Part shown: piece by piece, positions 1 through 9,492 of the stretch
How positions within the stretch are numbered: the stretch's first letter is position 1
Layout: every line of letters starts with the position of its first letter
DNA from: JBBDMC01 sp963826055
Lineage (GTDB): Bacteria; Pseudomonadota; Alphaproteobacteria; Rhizobiales; Kaistiaceae
Direction: 5' to 3'
DNA: 64,000 bases
NCBI GenBank assembly: GCA_963826055.1
Contig: CAWGVO010000017.1
Coordinates: 310,001-374,000 of the forward strand
The notes under the pieces: generated by a model
What the model saw: only the letters and a program-made list of their open reading frames with translations
What the model was told of the DNA's origin: nothing
Databases searched by the model: none
Program-made: the position numbers and the translations under genes

Positions 1-305
1 GCGGCCTGGACGCGGCTGCCCGTTTCGTGCGCGACAACTGGCGTCAGCGGATGATGGAAGGGCACGGCCCAAGGCGTGACGCGAAAACTGCCTTGCAGGA
101 GTGGTCGCAAAGCGAGGGCCACGGAACGCCGACTTATGAAATCGTCGGCAAGCGCGGCCCCGATCACGAGCCGCGCTTCGCAGTCGAGGTGCGGATGAGC
201 ACGCTGGCGTCCGGTCACGGTGAGGGGGGTGCACGTCGCGATGCGGAGCAGGCGGCCGCCGCGGCCGTTCTCATCCGCGAGGGAGTGTGGAAGGAGGACG
301 GGTGA
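1..305 (+). CDS. rnc: Ribonuclease III, C-terminal part (cut by left edge)
   Basis: C-terminal fragment of RNase III, the endonuclease that cuts double-stranded RNA during rRNA and mRNA processing. Only about the last 100 residues are in the window; the catalytic domain lies off the left edge. What remains is a double-stranded RNA-binding domain: an opening helix DAKTALQEW, the TPTYE strand, an FAVEVR strand and the closing alanine-rich helix after GARRDAEQAA. The TGA stop overlaps the GTG start of era (GTGA), so the two genes are probably translationally coupled. The order rnc-era-recO is standard in Alphaproteobacteria. Confidence 0.9.
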   Translation, partial: GLDAAARFVRDNWRQRMMEGHGPRRDAKTALQEWSQSEGHGTPTYEIVGKRGPDHEPRFAVEVRMSTLASGHGEGGARRDAEQAAAAAVLIREGVWKEDG

Positions 306-1213
306 GCGGCGAGGCACTGCCCACCCGTTGCGGCTTCGTCGCGCTGATCGGTGCGCCAAACGCCGGCAAGTCGACGCTGGTCAACCGGGTGGTCGGCACC
401 AAGGTCTCCATCGTCAGCCACAAGGTGCAAACGACGCGGTCGATCGTGCGCGGTATCGCCATGGTTGGGCGCTCCCAGATCGTGTTCGTCGATACCCCCG
501 GTATCTTCAAACCGAAGCGGCGCCTCGACCGGGCGATGGTGGAGACCGCCTGGGGCGGAGCCCGCGATGCCGATCTGGTAGTGGTGCTGGTCGACGCGGC
601 GAAGGGCCTGACCGACGAGGCATCGGGGCTCCTTGCGGGGCTTGCGGAGGTCCGCCAGCCGAAGGTCCTGCTTCTCAACAAGATCGACCTCGTGAAGCGG
701 GAACGTCTGCTTGCCTTGGCCGATGAGGCCAACCGCGCGGTCCCGTTCGTGCGCACGTTCATGGTGTCGGCCACGACCGGCGACGGGCTCGATGACTTTC
801 TCGCATACCTTGCCGACGTCGTGCCCGAGGGGCCCTGGCACTACCCCGAGGATGAAATCTCCGACACGCCACTGAGGAGCCTCGCGGCGGAGATCACGCG
901 CGAGAAGCTGTTCGAGCGGTTGCATCAGGAGCTGCCCTATCAGGCGAGCGTGGAAACCGATGAATGGCGCGAGCAGAAGGATGGCTCTGTCCGGGTAGAG
1001 CAGACCATCTTCGTCGCCCGCGACAGCCAGAAGAAGATCGTGATCGGCAAGGCGGGCGCCACCATCAAGGCGATTTCCATGGCGGCGCGCGCCGAAATTG
1101 CGGAGGCGGCGGAGAAACCGGTGCACCTTTTCCTGTTCGTCAAGGTGCGCGAGAAATGGGCGGACGATCCGGAACGCTACCGGGCAATGGGCATCGAGTT
1201 CCCAAAGGAGTAG
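302..1213 (+). CDS. era: GTPase Era
   Basis: Essential GTPase that binds 16S rRNA and assists 30S subunit assembly. About 303 residues, the usual length. The G1 loop GAPNAGKST is at residues 17-25, the G3 motif DTPG follows near residue 65, and G4 NKID is near 125. The C-terminal KH RNA-binding domain carries the GKAGATIK loop. I chose the GTG start at 302 rather than an in-frame ATG at 287 because a strong AAGGAGGA ribosome-binding site (291-298) sits just before it and overlaps the ATG frame. It overlaps the rnc stop by GTGA and lies 34 bases before recO. Confidence 0.95.
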   Translation: MSGEALPTRCGFVALIGAPNAGKSTLVNRVVGTKVSIVSHKVQTTRSIVRGIAMVGRSQIVFVDTPGIFKPKRRLDRAMVETAWGGARDADLVVVLVDAAKGLTDEASGLLAGLAEVRQPKVLLLNKIDLVKRERLLALADEANRAVPFVRTFMVSATTGDGLDDFLAYLADVVPEGPWHYPEDEISDTPLRSLAAEITREKLFERLHQELPYQASVETDEWREQKDGSVRVEQTIFVARDSQKKIVIGKAGATIKAISMAARAEIAEAAEKPVHLFLFVKVREKWADDPERYRAMGIEFPKE

Positions 1214-1217
1214 GGCC

Positions 1218-1236
1218 GGCCGCCAATTCGGCGCTA
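1218..1236. repeat. Short intergenic element shared with the region after 9353
   Basis: The 13-base core GGCCGCCAATTCG followed directly by GGCGCTA begins 4 bases after the era stop. The same core occurs at 9359-9371, again just after a stop codon, followed there by GGCGCTA after an extra stretch that turns it into an inverted repeat. Two copies in one window is suggestive, not proof, of a dispersed intergenic element. Confidence 0.35.
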
Positions 1237-1247
1237 GATTGCACGCC

Positions 1248-2003
1248 ATGCAGTGGACCGACGAGGGCATCATCACCGGCACCCGCCGGCACGGCGAGAC
1301 CAGTCTGATCGTCGAGCTGATGACGCGCGATCACGGCCGCCACCTCGGTCTGGTGCGCGGCGGCCGCTCGCGTCGCTGGCAGCCGATCCTGCAGCCGGGG
1401 AACTCGGTCACGGCCACATGGCGGGCGCGGCTGCACGAACACCTCGGCCATTTCACGATTGAGCCGACGGTTCAGCGCGCGGCACGCCTGATCGACACGG
1501 CGGCTGGCCTCTACGGCATCCAGATGCTCGCCGGGCTGCTCAGACTCCTGCCCGAGCGCGATCCGCATCCGCAGCTCTACGAGTGGCTTGAAGCCATCGT
1601 CGACATTCTCGACCAGAAAAGTGTGGCGGGCGCCCTCATCGTTCGTTTCGAGTTGAAGCTCCTGGAAGACCTCGGCTTCGGCCTCGATCTCGACCGCTGC
1701 GCGGCGACCGGCGCCAACGATGATCTGGCCTATGTGTCGCCCAAGACGGGGCGGGCGGTCAGCCGCTCGGCCGGCGAGGCCTACCGCGACAGGTTGTTGC
1801 CGCTGCCGGCGTTCCTGCTGGAGGCGCCATCGGCGACGCCGCCATCGGCGGGCGATCTCGGCAACGCATTCCGCCTTACCGGCTACTTCCTCGCCCGCCA
1901 CGTGTTCGAGCCGCGCGGGGTTGAGCCGCCCGACGCGCGGGCGCGGTTTGTCGCGCTGATCGCGAGCGCGCAAGCGCTTGAATCGCAAGGATTTCGGGCC
2001 TAA
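1248..2003 (+). CDS. recO: DNA repair protein RecO
   Basis: Recombination mediator of the RecFOR pathway; it anneals single strands and helps load RecA at gaps. About 251 residues, normal for the family. The N-terminal OB-fold opens with MQWTDEGIITGTRRHGE, a typical RecO beginning. The C-terminal part carries LDRCAATGANDDLAYVSPK and GRAVS, characteristic of alphaproteobacterial RecO. The ATG at 1248 matches the family N-terminus; the same frame is open further upstream, but only inside era. Probably transcribed with rnc and era. Confidence 0.93.
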   Translation: MQWTDEGIITGTRRHGETSLIVELMTRDHGRHLGLVRGGRSRRWQPILQPGNSVTATWRARLHEHLGHFTIEPTVQRAARLIDTAAGLYGIQMLAGLLRLLPERDPHPQLYEWLEAIVDILDQKSVAGALIVRFELKLLEDLGFGLDLDRCAATGANDDLAYVSPKTGRAVSRSAGEAYRDRLLPLPAFLLEAPSATPPSAGDLGNAFRLTGYFLARHVFEPRGVEPPDARARFVALIASAQALESQGFRA

Positions 2004-2012
2004 GTCGCCCCC

Positions 2013-4268
2013 ATGGTCAAACCCCTGATTCCCCCCGGCGGGGAGATCGAGCCGGTCGATCTCCGCGAGGCGCTGGAGCAGCGCTACCTCGCCTACGCGC
2101 TCTCCACGATCATGAACCGGGCGCTTCCCGACGTGCGCGACGGGCTGAAGCCGGTGCACCGGCGGATCCTCTACGGTATGCGGCAGTTGCGGCTCGATCC
2201 CGGCAGCGCCTTCAAGAAGTCCGCCAAGATCGTCGGCGACGTGATGGGCAACTTCCACCCGCACGGCGACCAGGCGATCTACGACGCGTTGGTGCGGCTC
2301 GCCCAGGATTTCGCCGTCCGCTACCCGCTGATCGAGGGGCAGGGCAACTTCGGCAACATCGACGGCGATAACGCCGCTGCCATGCGCTACACGGAATCGC
2401 GGCTGACCGAGGTGGCGCGCCTCCTCCTCGACGGTATCGACGAGGATGCGGTCGACTTCCGGCCCACCTACGACGACAGCGACCGCGAGCCGGTGGTGCT
2501 GCCGGGCGCCTTTCCCAATCTGCTTGCCAACGGATCGGCGGGGATCGCGGTCGGCATGGCGACCGCCATCCCACCGCACAACGCGGCAGAGCTCTGCGAT
2601 GCCGCCCTCCATCTCATCAAGTTCCCCAACGCCCGCATCGACAAACTGGTGGAGCTGGTGCCCGGTCCGGACCTGCCCACCGGCGGCATCATCGTCGACG
2701 ACAGGGCGACCATCGCCGAAGCCTACAAGACCGGTCGCGGGTCCTTCCGCGTGCGCGCGCGCTGGAACCAGGAGGACCAGGGGCGCGGCACCTACGTGAT
2801 CGTCGTCACCGAGATTCCCTATCAGGTGCAGAAGGCGCGCCTGATCGAGAAAATCGCCGAACTGATGGAGGCGAAGAAGCTGCCGCTGGTCGCCGATGTC
2901 CGCGACGAGTCGGCGGAGGACATCCGCGTCGTCATCGAGCCGAAGAGCCGCGCCATCGATCCGGCCCTCCTGATGGAGTCGCTCTTCCGGCTGACCGACC
3001 TGGAATCCCGTGTGCCTCTGAACATGACCGTGCTGTCCAAAGGCGTCGTGCCGCGCGTCATGGGCCTTGGCGAAGTTCTGAACGAGTGGCTGGCGCATCG
3101 GCGCGAGGTGCTGGTGCGCCGCAGCCGGTTCCGCCTCGAGCGCATCCGCCATCGCCTGGAAGTGCTCGACGGCTATCTCGTCGCCTACCTCAACCTCGAC
3201 GAGGTGATCCGGATCATCCGAACCGAGGACGAGCCGAAGCCGGTCCTGATCAAGACGTTCAAGCTGACCGATGTGCAGGCTGAGGCGATTCTCAATATGC
3301 GCCTGCGCGCGCTGCGCCGGCTGGAGGAGATGGAGATCCGGTCGGAACGCGACGCGCTAACCAAAGAACAGAAATCTTTGAGCGCGCTGGTCAAATCGGA
3401 GGACAAGCAGTGGGATGCGGTCGCCACCGAAATCAAGGCGGTCAAAAAAGCCTTTGGTCCCGATACAGCGCTTGGTCGTCGTCGCACCAGCTTCGGAGAA
3501 GCGCCAGAGCATGATGTCGAGGACATGCAGACGGCGATGGTCGAGCGCGAGCAGATCACCGTGGTCGTCTCCGACAAGGGCTGGATTCGGGCGCTCAAGG
3601 GGCACGACATCGATACCGGTGCGCTGACCTTCAAGAGCGACGACCGGCTGAAGTTCGCATTCCCTGCCGAGACCACCGACAAGGTCATCGTCGCCTCTAC
3701 GGGGGGGCGCTTCTATACGCTGGCGGCAGACAAGCTGCCGGGAGGGCGCGGCCACGGCGAGCCGATCAAGCTGATGGTCGACATGGATTCCGCGGACGAC
3801 GTCCTGGCGGTATTCGTCCACGATCCCCAGCGCAGGCTGCTGGTGGCCTCGACCGAGGCTCGGGGCTTCATCGTGCCGGAGGCGGAGGTGCTCGCCAACA
3901 CCCGCAGGGGCAAGCACGTGCTTACCGTTTCGGCGCCGGAAGAAATGCGGGTGTGTGTGGAGGCCGCCGGCGACACCGTGGCGGTCCTCGGCGAGAACCG
4001 CAAGCTGCTCATCTTTCCGCTGGACCAGGTTCCCGAGATGACCCGTGGCAAGGGCGTGCGGCTACAGCGGTACAAGGACGGCGGCATCGCCGACGTACGC
4101 GTCTTCGCGAAGGCCGACGGCCTCACGTGGCACGATTCGTCAGGCCGCGCTTTCAACCGCCCGCTCAAGGAACTGAAAGAGTGGGTCGGCACCCGTGCCC
4201 AGGCAGGCCGTCTGCCGCCGCCAGGTTTCCCGCGTCACGGCACGTTCGGGTCCGGATCGTCCGCCTGA
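2013..4268 (+). CDS. parC: DNA topoisomerase IV subunit A
   Basis: Breakage-reunion subunit of topoisomerase IV, which with ParE unlinks daughter chromosomes. 751 residues, full length. The catalytic tyrosine is Tyr126 in AAAMRYTESR. The winged-helix segment contains HPHGDQAIYD at residues 82-91; a Gln occupies the position equivalent to E. coli ParC Ser80. The C-terminal half is the beta-pinwheel DNA-wrapping domain. It starts 9 bases after recO and is followed by a GC-rich hairpin. parE is not in the window. GyrA is the alternative, but the length, the lack of a GyrA-box and the linkage to recO favour ParC. Confidence 0.92.
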   Translation: MVKPLIPPGGEIEPVDLREALEQRYLAYALSTIMNRALPDVRDGLKPVHRRILYGMRQLRLDPGSAFKKSAKIVGDVMGNFHPHGDQAIYDALVRLAQDFAVRYPLIEGQGNFGNIDGDNAAAMRYTESRLTEVARLLLDGIDEDAVDFRPTYDDSDREPVVLPGAFPNLLANGSAGIAVGMATAIPPHNAAELCDAALHLIKFPNARIDKLVELVPGPDLPTGGIIVDDRATIAEAYKTGRGSFRVRARWNQEDQGRGTYVIVVTEIPYQVQKARLIEKIAELMEAKKLPLVADVRDESAEDIRVVIEPKSRAIDPALLMESLFRLTDLESRVPLNMTVLSKGVVPRVMGLGEVLNEWLAHRREVLVRRSRFRLERIRHRLEVLDGYLVAYLNLDEVIRIIRTEDEPKPVLIKTFKLTDVQAEAILNMRLRALRRLEEMEIRSERDALTKEQKSLSALVKSEDKQWDAVATEIKAVKKAFGPDTALGRRRTSFGEAPEHDVEDMQTAMVEREQITVVVSDKGWIRALKGHDIDTGALTFKSDDRLKFAFPAETTDKVIVASTGGRFYTLAADKLPGGRGHGEPIKLMVDMDSADDVLAVFVHDPQRRLLVASTEARGFIVPEAEVLANTRRGKHVLTVSAPEEMRVCVEAAGDTVAVLGENRKLLIFPLDQVPEMTRGKGVRLQRYKDGGIADVRVFAKADGLTWHDSSGRAFNRPLKELKEWVGTRAQAGRLPPPGFPRHGTFGSGSSA

Positions 4269-4275
4269 CTTAGGG

Positions 4276-4302
4276 CCGCGCCCCGTCGTGGCGCGGGATT
4301 TG
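4276..4302 (+). terminator. Probable terminator hairpin after parC
   Basis: A perfect 7-bp stem (CCGCGCC / GGCGCGG) with a 7-base loop starts 8 bases after the parC stop and is followed by GATTTG. The T run is short, so termination efficiency is uncertain. Confidence 0.45.
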
Positions 4303-4384
4303 CACGAAAAACTTGGGGCTCATCGCGGCCGCCGGCGTAGACTCCGGCGCGGGTGAGTCGTCGTGAGAGACGAGGAGATTTGGG

Positions 4385-4615
4385 ATGAAAGCGGTCAAAG
4401 AAGACCTGATCAGGGTGAAGGCGTACGAGCTCTGGGAGCAGAGCGGCCGTCCGGCGGGGCTTGAGCTGGAGCATTGGCTGCTGGCCGAGCGGACGCTTAC
4501 CGAGCAGGCCCCGGACCCCGGCGAGGTTTCTGCGGTGGCGACCCCGGTGAAAGCCAAGGTCTCACGAGTCCGCAAGCCGGCGGGCCGGTCGCGCCGCCGC
4601 GAGATGACCATCTAG
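4385..4615 (+). CDS. Small DUF2934 family protein
   Basis: A 76-residue basic protein of unknown function. The N-terminal half, with IRVKAYELWEQSGRP and LELEHWLLAE, matches the DUF2934 pattern (a short helical domain with RAYELWE and HWL motifs) common in Alphaproteobacteria. The C-terminal 25 residues are rich in Arg and Lys (RKPAGRSRRRE) and could contact nucleic acid, which is inference. Start chosen at ATG 4385 because GAGGAGA lies a few bases upstream. It stands alone between parC and a convergent gene. Confidence 0.75.
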   Translation: MKAVKEDLIRVKAYELWEQSGRPAGLELEHWLLAERTLTEQAPDPGEVSAVATPVKAKVSRVRKPAGRSRRREMTI

Positions 4616-4665
4616 CGGGTCGACGCGCGGTCTGTACGAAGGCGGGCCGTCTCGTGGCGGTCCGC

Positions 4666-5049
4666 CTACTTGTTCCAGGTGGTGGAGACCCACTCCGGAT
4701 CGTCGAGCAGGTAGCGCTCGAACTTGAGGAATTCGTAGTAGCCGCACTTGTACGTGCCGGGGAAGTCCCGGCAGATTTGCGGCCGCGCCTTGTAGATGGT
4801 GCACCCGCGGGTCTCGTTGTCGAGAAACATGCAGGCGGTGCCGAAGTGCTCATCGCGGCGGTGGCGGAGCATCCGCTTCTTGCCGTCGTCGGTCGGCTTG
4901 GTGAATTTCTTCTCGGCGGTCGCGGCATCGAGGCCGAAGTGCGCGGCCAGCCGCTCTATGTCGCGCTTGCTCGTGGAAATCTCGGCGTAGGTACAGCAGT
5001 AGGCCGGGCAGCGACTGCAGTCGTACGTCGATGTCTTGTTGGATGCCAT
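4666..5049 (-). CDS. YkgJ-family cysteine cluster protein
   Basis: 127-residue cytoplasmic protein of the YkgJ/CxxCxxCC family (zinc- or iron-chelating cysteine cluster). The N-terminus carries CSRCPAYCC and the C-terminal half carries a CMFL...GCTIY...RPQICRDFP pattern followed by CGYY. Members are thought to bind a metal or Fe-S cluster; the physiological role is unknown. It is downstream of bpt on the same strand with a 114-base gap containing a weak 6-bp hairpin (5107-5128), so co-transcription is possible. Confidence 0.85.
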   Translation of the reverse strand: MASNKTSTYDCSRCPAYCCTYAEISTSKRDIERLAAHFGLDAATAEKKFTKPTDDGKKRMLRHRRDEHFGTACMFLDNETRGCTIYKARPQICRDFPGTYKCGYYEFLKFERYLLDDPEWVSTTWNK

Positions 5050-5163
5050 GGTTGGTCAGCAAGCCTGCGCAGACGTTGGGTTCCGTCCTCATACGGTGAG
5101 TCGGCTCCCCAGACGAATCGCACTGGGGAAGGCGCGCCTGACCGACGCTGGCGCTCCACGGAT

Positions 5164-5910
5164 CTAATCAACCCTGACCCAGCCGCGCGGACCCAGGTGC
5201 TCCTGGGGGCCGAAGCGGCGCTTGTAGGCCATCTTGCGGGAGCCGTCGACCCAATAGCCGAGATAGACGTAGGGCAACGCCATGCGGCGGGCGCGGGCGA
5301 TGTGGTCGAGGATCATGTACGTTCCGAGCGAGCGGTCGGCGTAGTCGGGATCGAAAAACGAGTAGACCATCGACAGGCCGTCGGCGAGCACGTCGGTCAG
5401 CGCGGTCGCGATCAGCGGCCCCTCGCCGCGGCCGTTGATGGCGGTGTCGGGGCCGCGGAAGCGATACTCGATGACCAGCGTATCGACGTGCGAGTCGCCG
5501 ACCATCATGGCGTAGTCGAGCACCGTCATGTCGGCCATGCCGCCGTCGGCGTGGCGCGAATCGAGGTAGGCGCGGAAGAGCGCGTACTGGTCGGAGGAGG
5601 GGCTCGCCGAGGTTTCGGCGCCGATGAGGTCCTGGTTGCGCCTGTGGACGCGGGCGAGGTTGCGGGTCGGCCGGAATGCATCCACGACCACGCGCACGGA
5701 GACGCAGCTGCGGCAGCCCTCGCAGGCGGGGCGATAGGCGATGTTCTGGCTGCGGCGGAAGCCGCCCTGGGTGAGGATGTCGTTGAGCGCCGCAGCGCGG
5801 TCGCCGACAAGATGGGTGAACACCTTGCGTTCGGCGCGGCCCGGCAGGTAGGGGCAGGGCGCCGGCGCTGTCAGGTAGAACTGCGGGGTCTCGGTGGTGT
5901 GCTGGGTCAT
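5164..5910 (-). CDS. bpt: Aspartate/glutamate leucyltransferase (arginyltransferase family)
   Basis: Aminoacyl-tRNA-protein transferase of the N-degron pathway: it adds Leu from Leu-tRNA to proteins beginning with Asp or Glu so ClpS/ClpAP can degrade them. 248 residues. The family signature is present: an N-terminal PCPYLPGR stretch, the cysteine motif RPACEGCRSCVSVRV, and the C-terminal GNAT-like part with LGTYMILDHIA and YLGYWVDG. The ATG overlaps the TGA of the upstream RDD gene (ATGA), indicating coupling. The old name ate reflects similarity to eukaryotic arginyltransferase; bacterial members with this motif set are usually Bpt. Confidence 0.9.
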   Translation of the reverse strand: MTQHTTETPQFYLTAPAPCPYLPGRAERKVFTHLVGDRAAALNDILTQGGFRRSQNIAYRPACEGCRSCVSVRVVVDAFRPTRNLARVHRRNQDLIGAETSASPSSDQYALFRAYLDSRHADGGMADMTVLDYAMMVGDSHVDTLVIEYRFRGPDTAINGRGEGPLIATALTDVLADGLSMVYSFFDPDYADRSLGTYMILDHIARARRMALPYVYLGYWVDGSRKMAYKRRFGPQEHLGPRGWVRVD

Positions 5911-6500
5911 TCTGGGTGCGTTGCGTTCCGGCCACCATAATACCAGGGCGCTGCGAACGAGAAGTCAAAGCCGCATGGCCAAACGCCGCGTCGAGCGTGC
6001 CTACGGCCTCCAGCCGGTGGAGGGGGCCGGAATTGAGTGCCACGACGGCCAGCAGGATGTCGTGGAGGAGCTGCTTGCGGTAGGTGAACAGGCCGACCAG
6101 CAGGATCAGCGGCGTCAGCAGCCCGATCGAGAACCAGAAGATCAGGGCGTGCATGATGGCGAGCAGCGGGAACATCTTCTGCCCGCTCCAGGTGCGCATC
6201 TCGATCCCGGCCATGCGCATGCCGACGGTCGCCGAGGCCGGACCACCCAGGGTCAGCGCAACGTAGCGCGAGCGCGACGATGGCGAACAGCGGCGGGAAC
6301 AACAGCCAGCCGATGCCGAGGGTGACGAAGCCGAGGACGAGTACCACCAGGATGGCCGGGATCATCAATGCGACAATCAGGATGGCGTCGACGACGAAGG
6401 CGATGATCCGCTTCGACAGGATGCCGTCGAACAACTCCGGCCGTGTGTCGGGATCGTAGATGAAGCGATTCGGCGGTGATTTGCTGTCGGTCTCGCTCAT
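5907..6500 (-). CDS. RDD family membrane protein, interrupted by two frameshifts
   Basis: Small polytopic membrane protein of the RDD family, function unknown. The N-terminal part includes ILSKRIIAFVVDAILIVALM, with the RDD-type Arg and Asp in the first membrane helix. After LFAIVALA the frame is lost by one extra base near 6268; the continuation (YVALTLGGPASATVGMRMAG, a second helix pair and RKQLLHDILL) is in another frame. Near 5972 one base appears to be missing, which restores the first frame for the C-terminus FDFSFAAPWYYGGRN and a TGA that overlaps the bpt start. The second shift is less certain. Probably sequence errors, not a pseudogene. Confidence 0.75.
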   Translation of the reverse strand: MSETDSKSPPNRFIYDPDTRPELFDGILSKRIIAFVVDAILIVALMIPAILVVLVLGFVTLGIGWLLFPPLFAIVALALRCADPGWSGLGDRRHAHGRDRDAHLERAEDVPAARHHARPDLLVLDRAADAADPAGRPVHLPQAAPPRHPAGRRGTQFRPPPPAGGRRHARRGVWPCGFDFSFAAPWYYGGRNATHPE

Positions 6501-6575
6501 TTGACCCTTTCTGAATCGCGTCGGTCGTGCTGTCAGAAAGAATGGGCGCTTGGCGAAGCCGAAACAAGGCGTTGC

Positions 6576-7812
6576 CTATTCGTCGTGCCGCATCGGCTCG
6601 ACCCGCTCGACCCGGAAGCCCTTGGCGACGAGCGCGGCGATGATCTGGGCGGCGTGGTCGCGGCCGTGGGTCTCCATGGTCACGTCGACGCCGGCGCCCT
6701 TGGCCGGCACGTTCAGCATCGTGCGGTGGTGAAAGACCTCGAGGATGTTGCCGCCGTGCTCGCCGATGGTCATGGCGATCGTCCCCGAGCACGCCCGGCC
6801 GGTCGCTGATCAGGATGCGCACCGAGACCACCTGCTCCTCGCGGGCCAGCTCGCGTACCATGATCGAAGCGGCGAGCCGGGGGTCGATGTTGCCACCGGC
6901 GAGAATGAGGCCGACGCGCCTGCCGCGGAAACGGTCGGGGTCGGCGATGATGGCGGCGAGCCCGGCGGCGCCCGCTCCCTCGGCCATGGTCTTCTGCAAC
7001 ATCAGGTAGGCCGCGACCGCCTGTTCAATGGCAGTCCTCGTTGACCACAACCACATCGTCGACGTAGCGGCGGATGATCTCGATGGTCAGCTTGCCGACG
7101 TTCTTGACCGCGATACCTTCCGCCAGCGTCTCCCCGCCGCAAACCGCGGGGTCGCCGCTGAGGGCCGCACAGACCGACGGATATAGCGCTGTCTCGACGC
7201 CGATGACCTCGACGGTCGGCGCCAGCGCCTTGACGGCAATGGCGATCCCGGAAACCAACCCACCCCCGCCGACCGGCACCAGGACCGCGTCCAGGTTGGG
7301 GCGATCGGTTACGACTTCGAGGCCGATCGTTCCCTGGCCGCTGACGATCAGGGGATCGTCGTAAGGATGGATGAATGTGGCGCCGCGCTTCGCGAGAATT
7401 GCCTCGGCGACGACCTGGGAGTCGGCCAGCGTTTCGCCTTCAAGAATCACGTCGGCGCCGAAGCCACGGGTCGCGGCGACCTTCACGAACGGTGTCGGCT
7501 TCGGCATGACGATGGTGGCCGGAATGCCAAGACGTTCGGCGTGGTAGGCGACGGCCTGGGCATGGTTGCCGGCGGACATGGTGATCACGCCGCGGGCGCG
7601 TTCGTCCGCCGTCAGCGACAGGAGCTTGGTCAGCGCCCCGCGTTCCTTGAAGGACGAGGTTGCCTGCAGGTTCTCGTATTTGACCCAGACCTCGGCGCCG
7701 GAGAGACGGGAGAGCCTGGGGGCCGGCAGAAACGGCGTGCGCAGGACCACGCCGGCAATCCGGTCGGCGGCGGAACGGATATCGGCGAGGGTCGGGATCA
7801 CTGCCGTCAGCG

Positions 7813-7816
<4 letters not shown>
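6576..7816 (-). CDS. ilvA: Threonine ammonia-lyase, interrupted by two frameshifts
   Basis: PLP enzyme converting threonine to 2-oxobutyrate, the first step of isoleucine synthesis. About 413 residues once read through. The PLP lysine is in SSFKERGA, the glycine-rich phosphate loop is VPVGGGGLVSG, and a C-terminal ACT regulatory domain begins at VSVRILISDRPG. One extra base near 7031 breaks the frame after VVVNED, and one extra G in a GGGG run near 6786 breaks it inside the ACT domain; the rest (TIGEHGGNILEVFHHR to the stop) is in the next frame. The start is either TTG 7816 overlapping the hemB stop or GTG 7801. Confidence 0.85.
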
Positions 7817-8854
<1,038 letters not shown>

Positions 8855-8936
8855 GGCAGGTCTTGCTTTGGTGGAGGCCGGCGGACCATACCATCTTTCA
8901 ATGCGGGCGACTTGCCCGATCCGGCGGAGGGCCCTC

Positions 8937-9353
8937 ATGTCGAGCAGAGACGAGATGTCGTTGACCCCTCCGGAGCGGGCCCGCGAGGAGGTGACGCTAG
9001 ACTACTACATGATAGCTCTTGCCGTGGTGATGATGCTCCTGGGTCTCAGGCAGTGGGCCGTCATTCTCGGTGTGGTTTCCGGCGCCGAAGGGGGGTTCGA
9101 GGCGATGTCGACCCCGTGGAAGCTTGCCACCATGGACCTGGCGGTGGTCGACCTCGTTGCCGCGGTGGGGCTCTGGCAGCGGGTTGCCTGGGGCAAGGTG
9201 ATCTGGATTTTCGCTCTGGTGTCGGAGATATCGTTCCACACGGTCTTCATCCGTACCTTCGGCAGCGACCTTCTGGTGGTCGCCTTTCACCTGGTTACCT
9301 TCGGGATTTTCGTGGCTTTGACGGTCATGGCGCGCCGTCAGCCGAGCGAGTGA
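8937..9353 (+). CDS. DUF6163-type small membrane protein
   Basis: 138-residue integral membrane protein of unknown function with about four hydrophobic helices (starting near YYMIALAVVMMLLGL, then MDLAVVDLVAAVGLW, VIWIFALVSEISFH and LLVVAFHLVTFGIFVAL). The pattern and its position between hemB and ldtR match a family found in Hyphomicrobiales and named DUF6163; that assignment rests on memory of synteny. It is transcribed divergently from hemB. Confidence 0.65.
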   Translation: MSSRDEMSLTPPERAREEVTLDYYMIALAVVMMLLGLRQWAVILGVVSGAEGGFEAMSTPWKLATMDLAVVDLVAAVGLWQRVAWGKVIWIFALVSEISFHTVFIRTFGSDLLVVAFHLVTFGIFVALTVMARRQPSE

Positions 9354-9361
9354 CCCGCGGC

Positions 9362-9384
9362 CGCCAATTCGCCTGCAATTGGCG
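9362..9384. repeat. Inverted repeat after the DUF6163 gene
   Basis: Perfect 8-bp arms CGCCAATT and AATTGGCG separated by 7 bases, beginning 9 bases after the stop codon. No T run follows, so it is not a typical rho-independent terminator. It shares a 13-base core with the sequence after era (1218-1230). Confidence 0.5.
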
Positions 9385-9403
9385 CTAATCCGGTAAGTCC
9401 TTG

Positions 9404-9420
9404 TTAAGGCTGCACCTTAA
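9404..9420. promoter_or_regulatory. Candidate LdtR operator upstream of ldtR
   Basis: Palindrome TTAAGG-N5-CCTTAA, with a further TTAAGG half-site at 9442-9447, lies 73-89 bases before the ldtR start. MarR-family dimers bind palindromes of this size and often repress their own gene. Assigning it to LdtR is inference from position and symmetry. Confidence 0.45.
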
Positions 9421-9492
9421 GGCGATTTTTAGCTGGTTTGATTAAGGTCGCTTCACAAGCGGGAGCATACCCGCCCAAACAGAGAGGCGATC

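Noticed and set aside
1140..3152. Long minus-strand open frame opposite recO and parC (670 codons)
   Set aside because: It is the reverse frame of two well-conserved genes in GC-rich DNA; composition is His/Arg/Asp-rich and matches no family.
4474..5940. Plus-strand open frame of 488 codons opposite the YkgJ and bpt genes
   Set aside because: Opposite strand of two recognised genes, with low-complexity Val/Gly/Arg composition.
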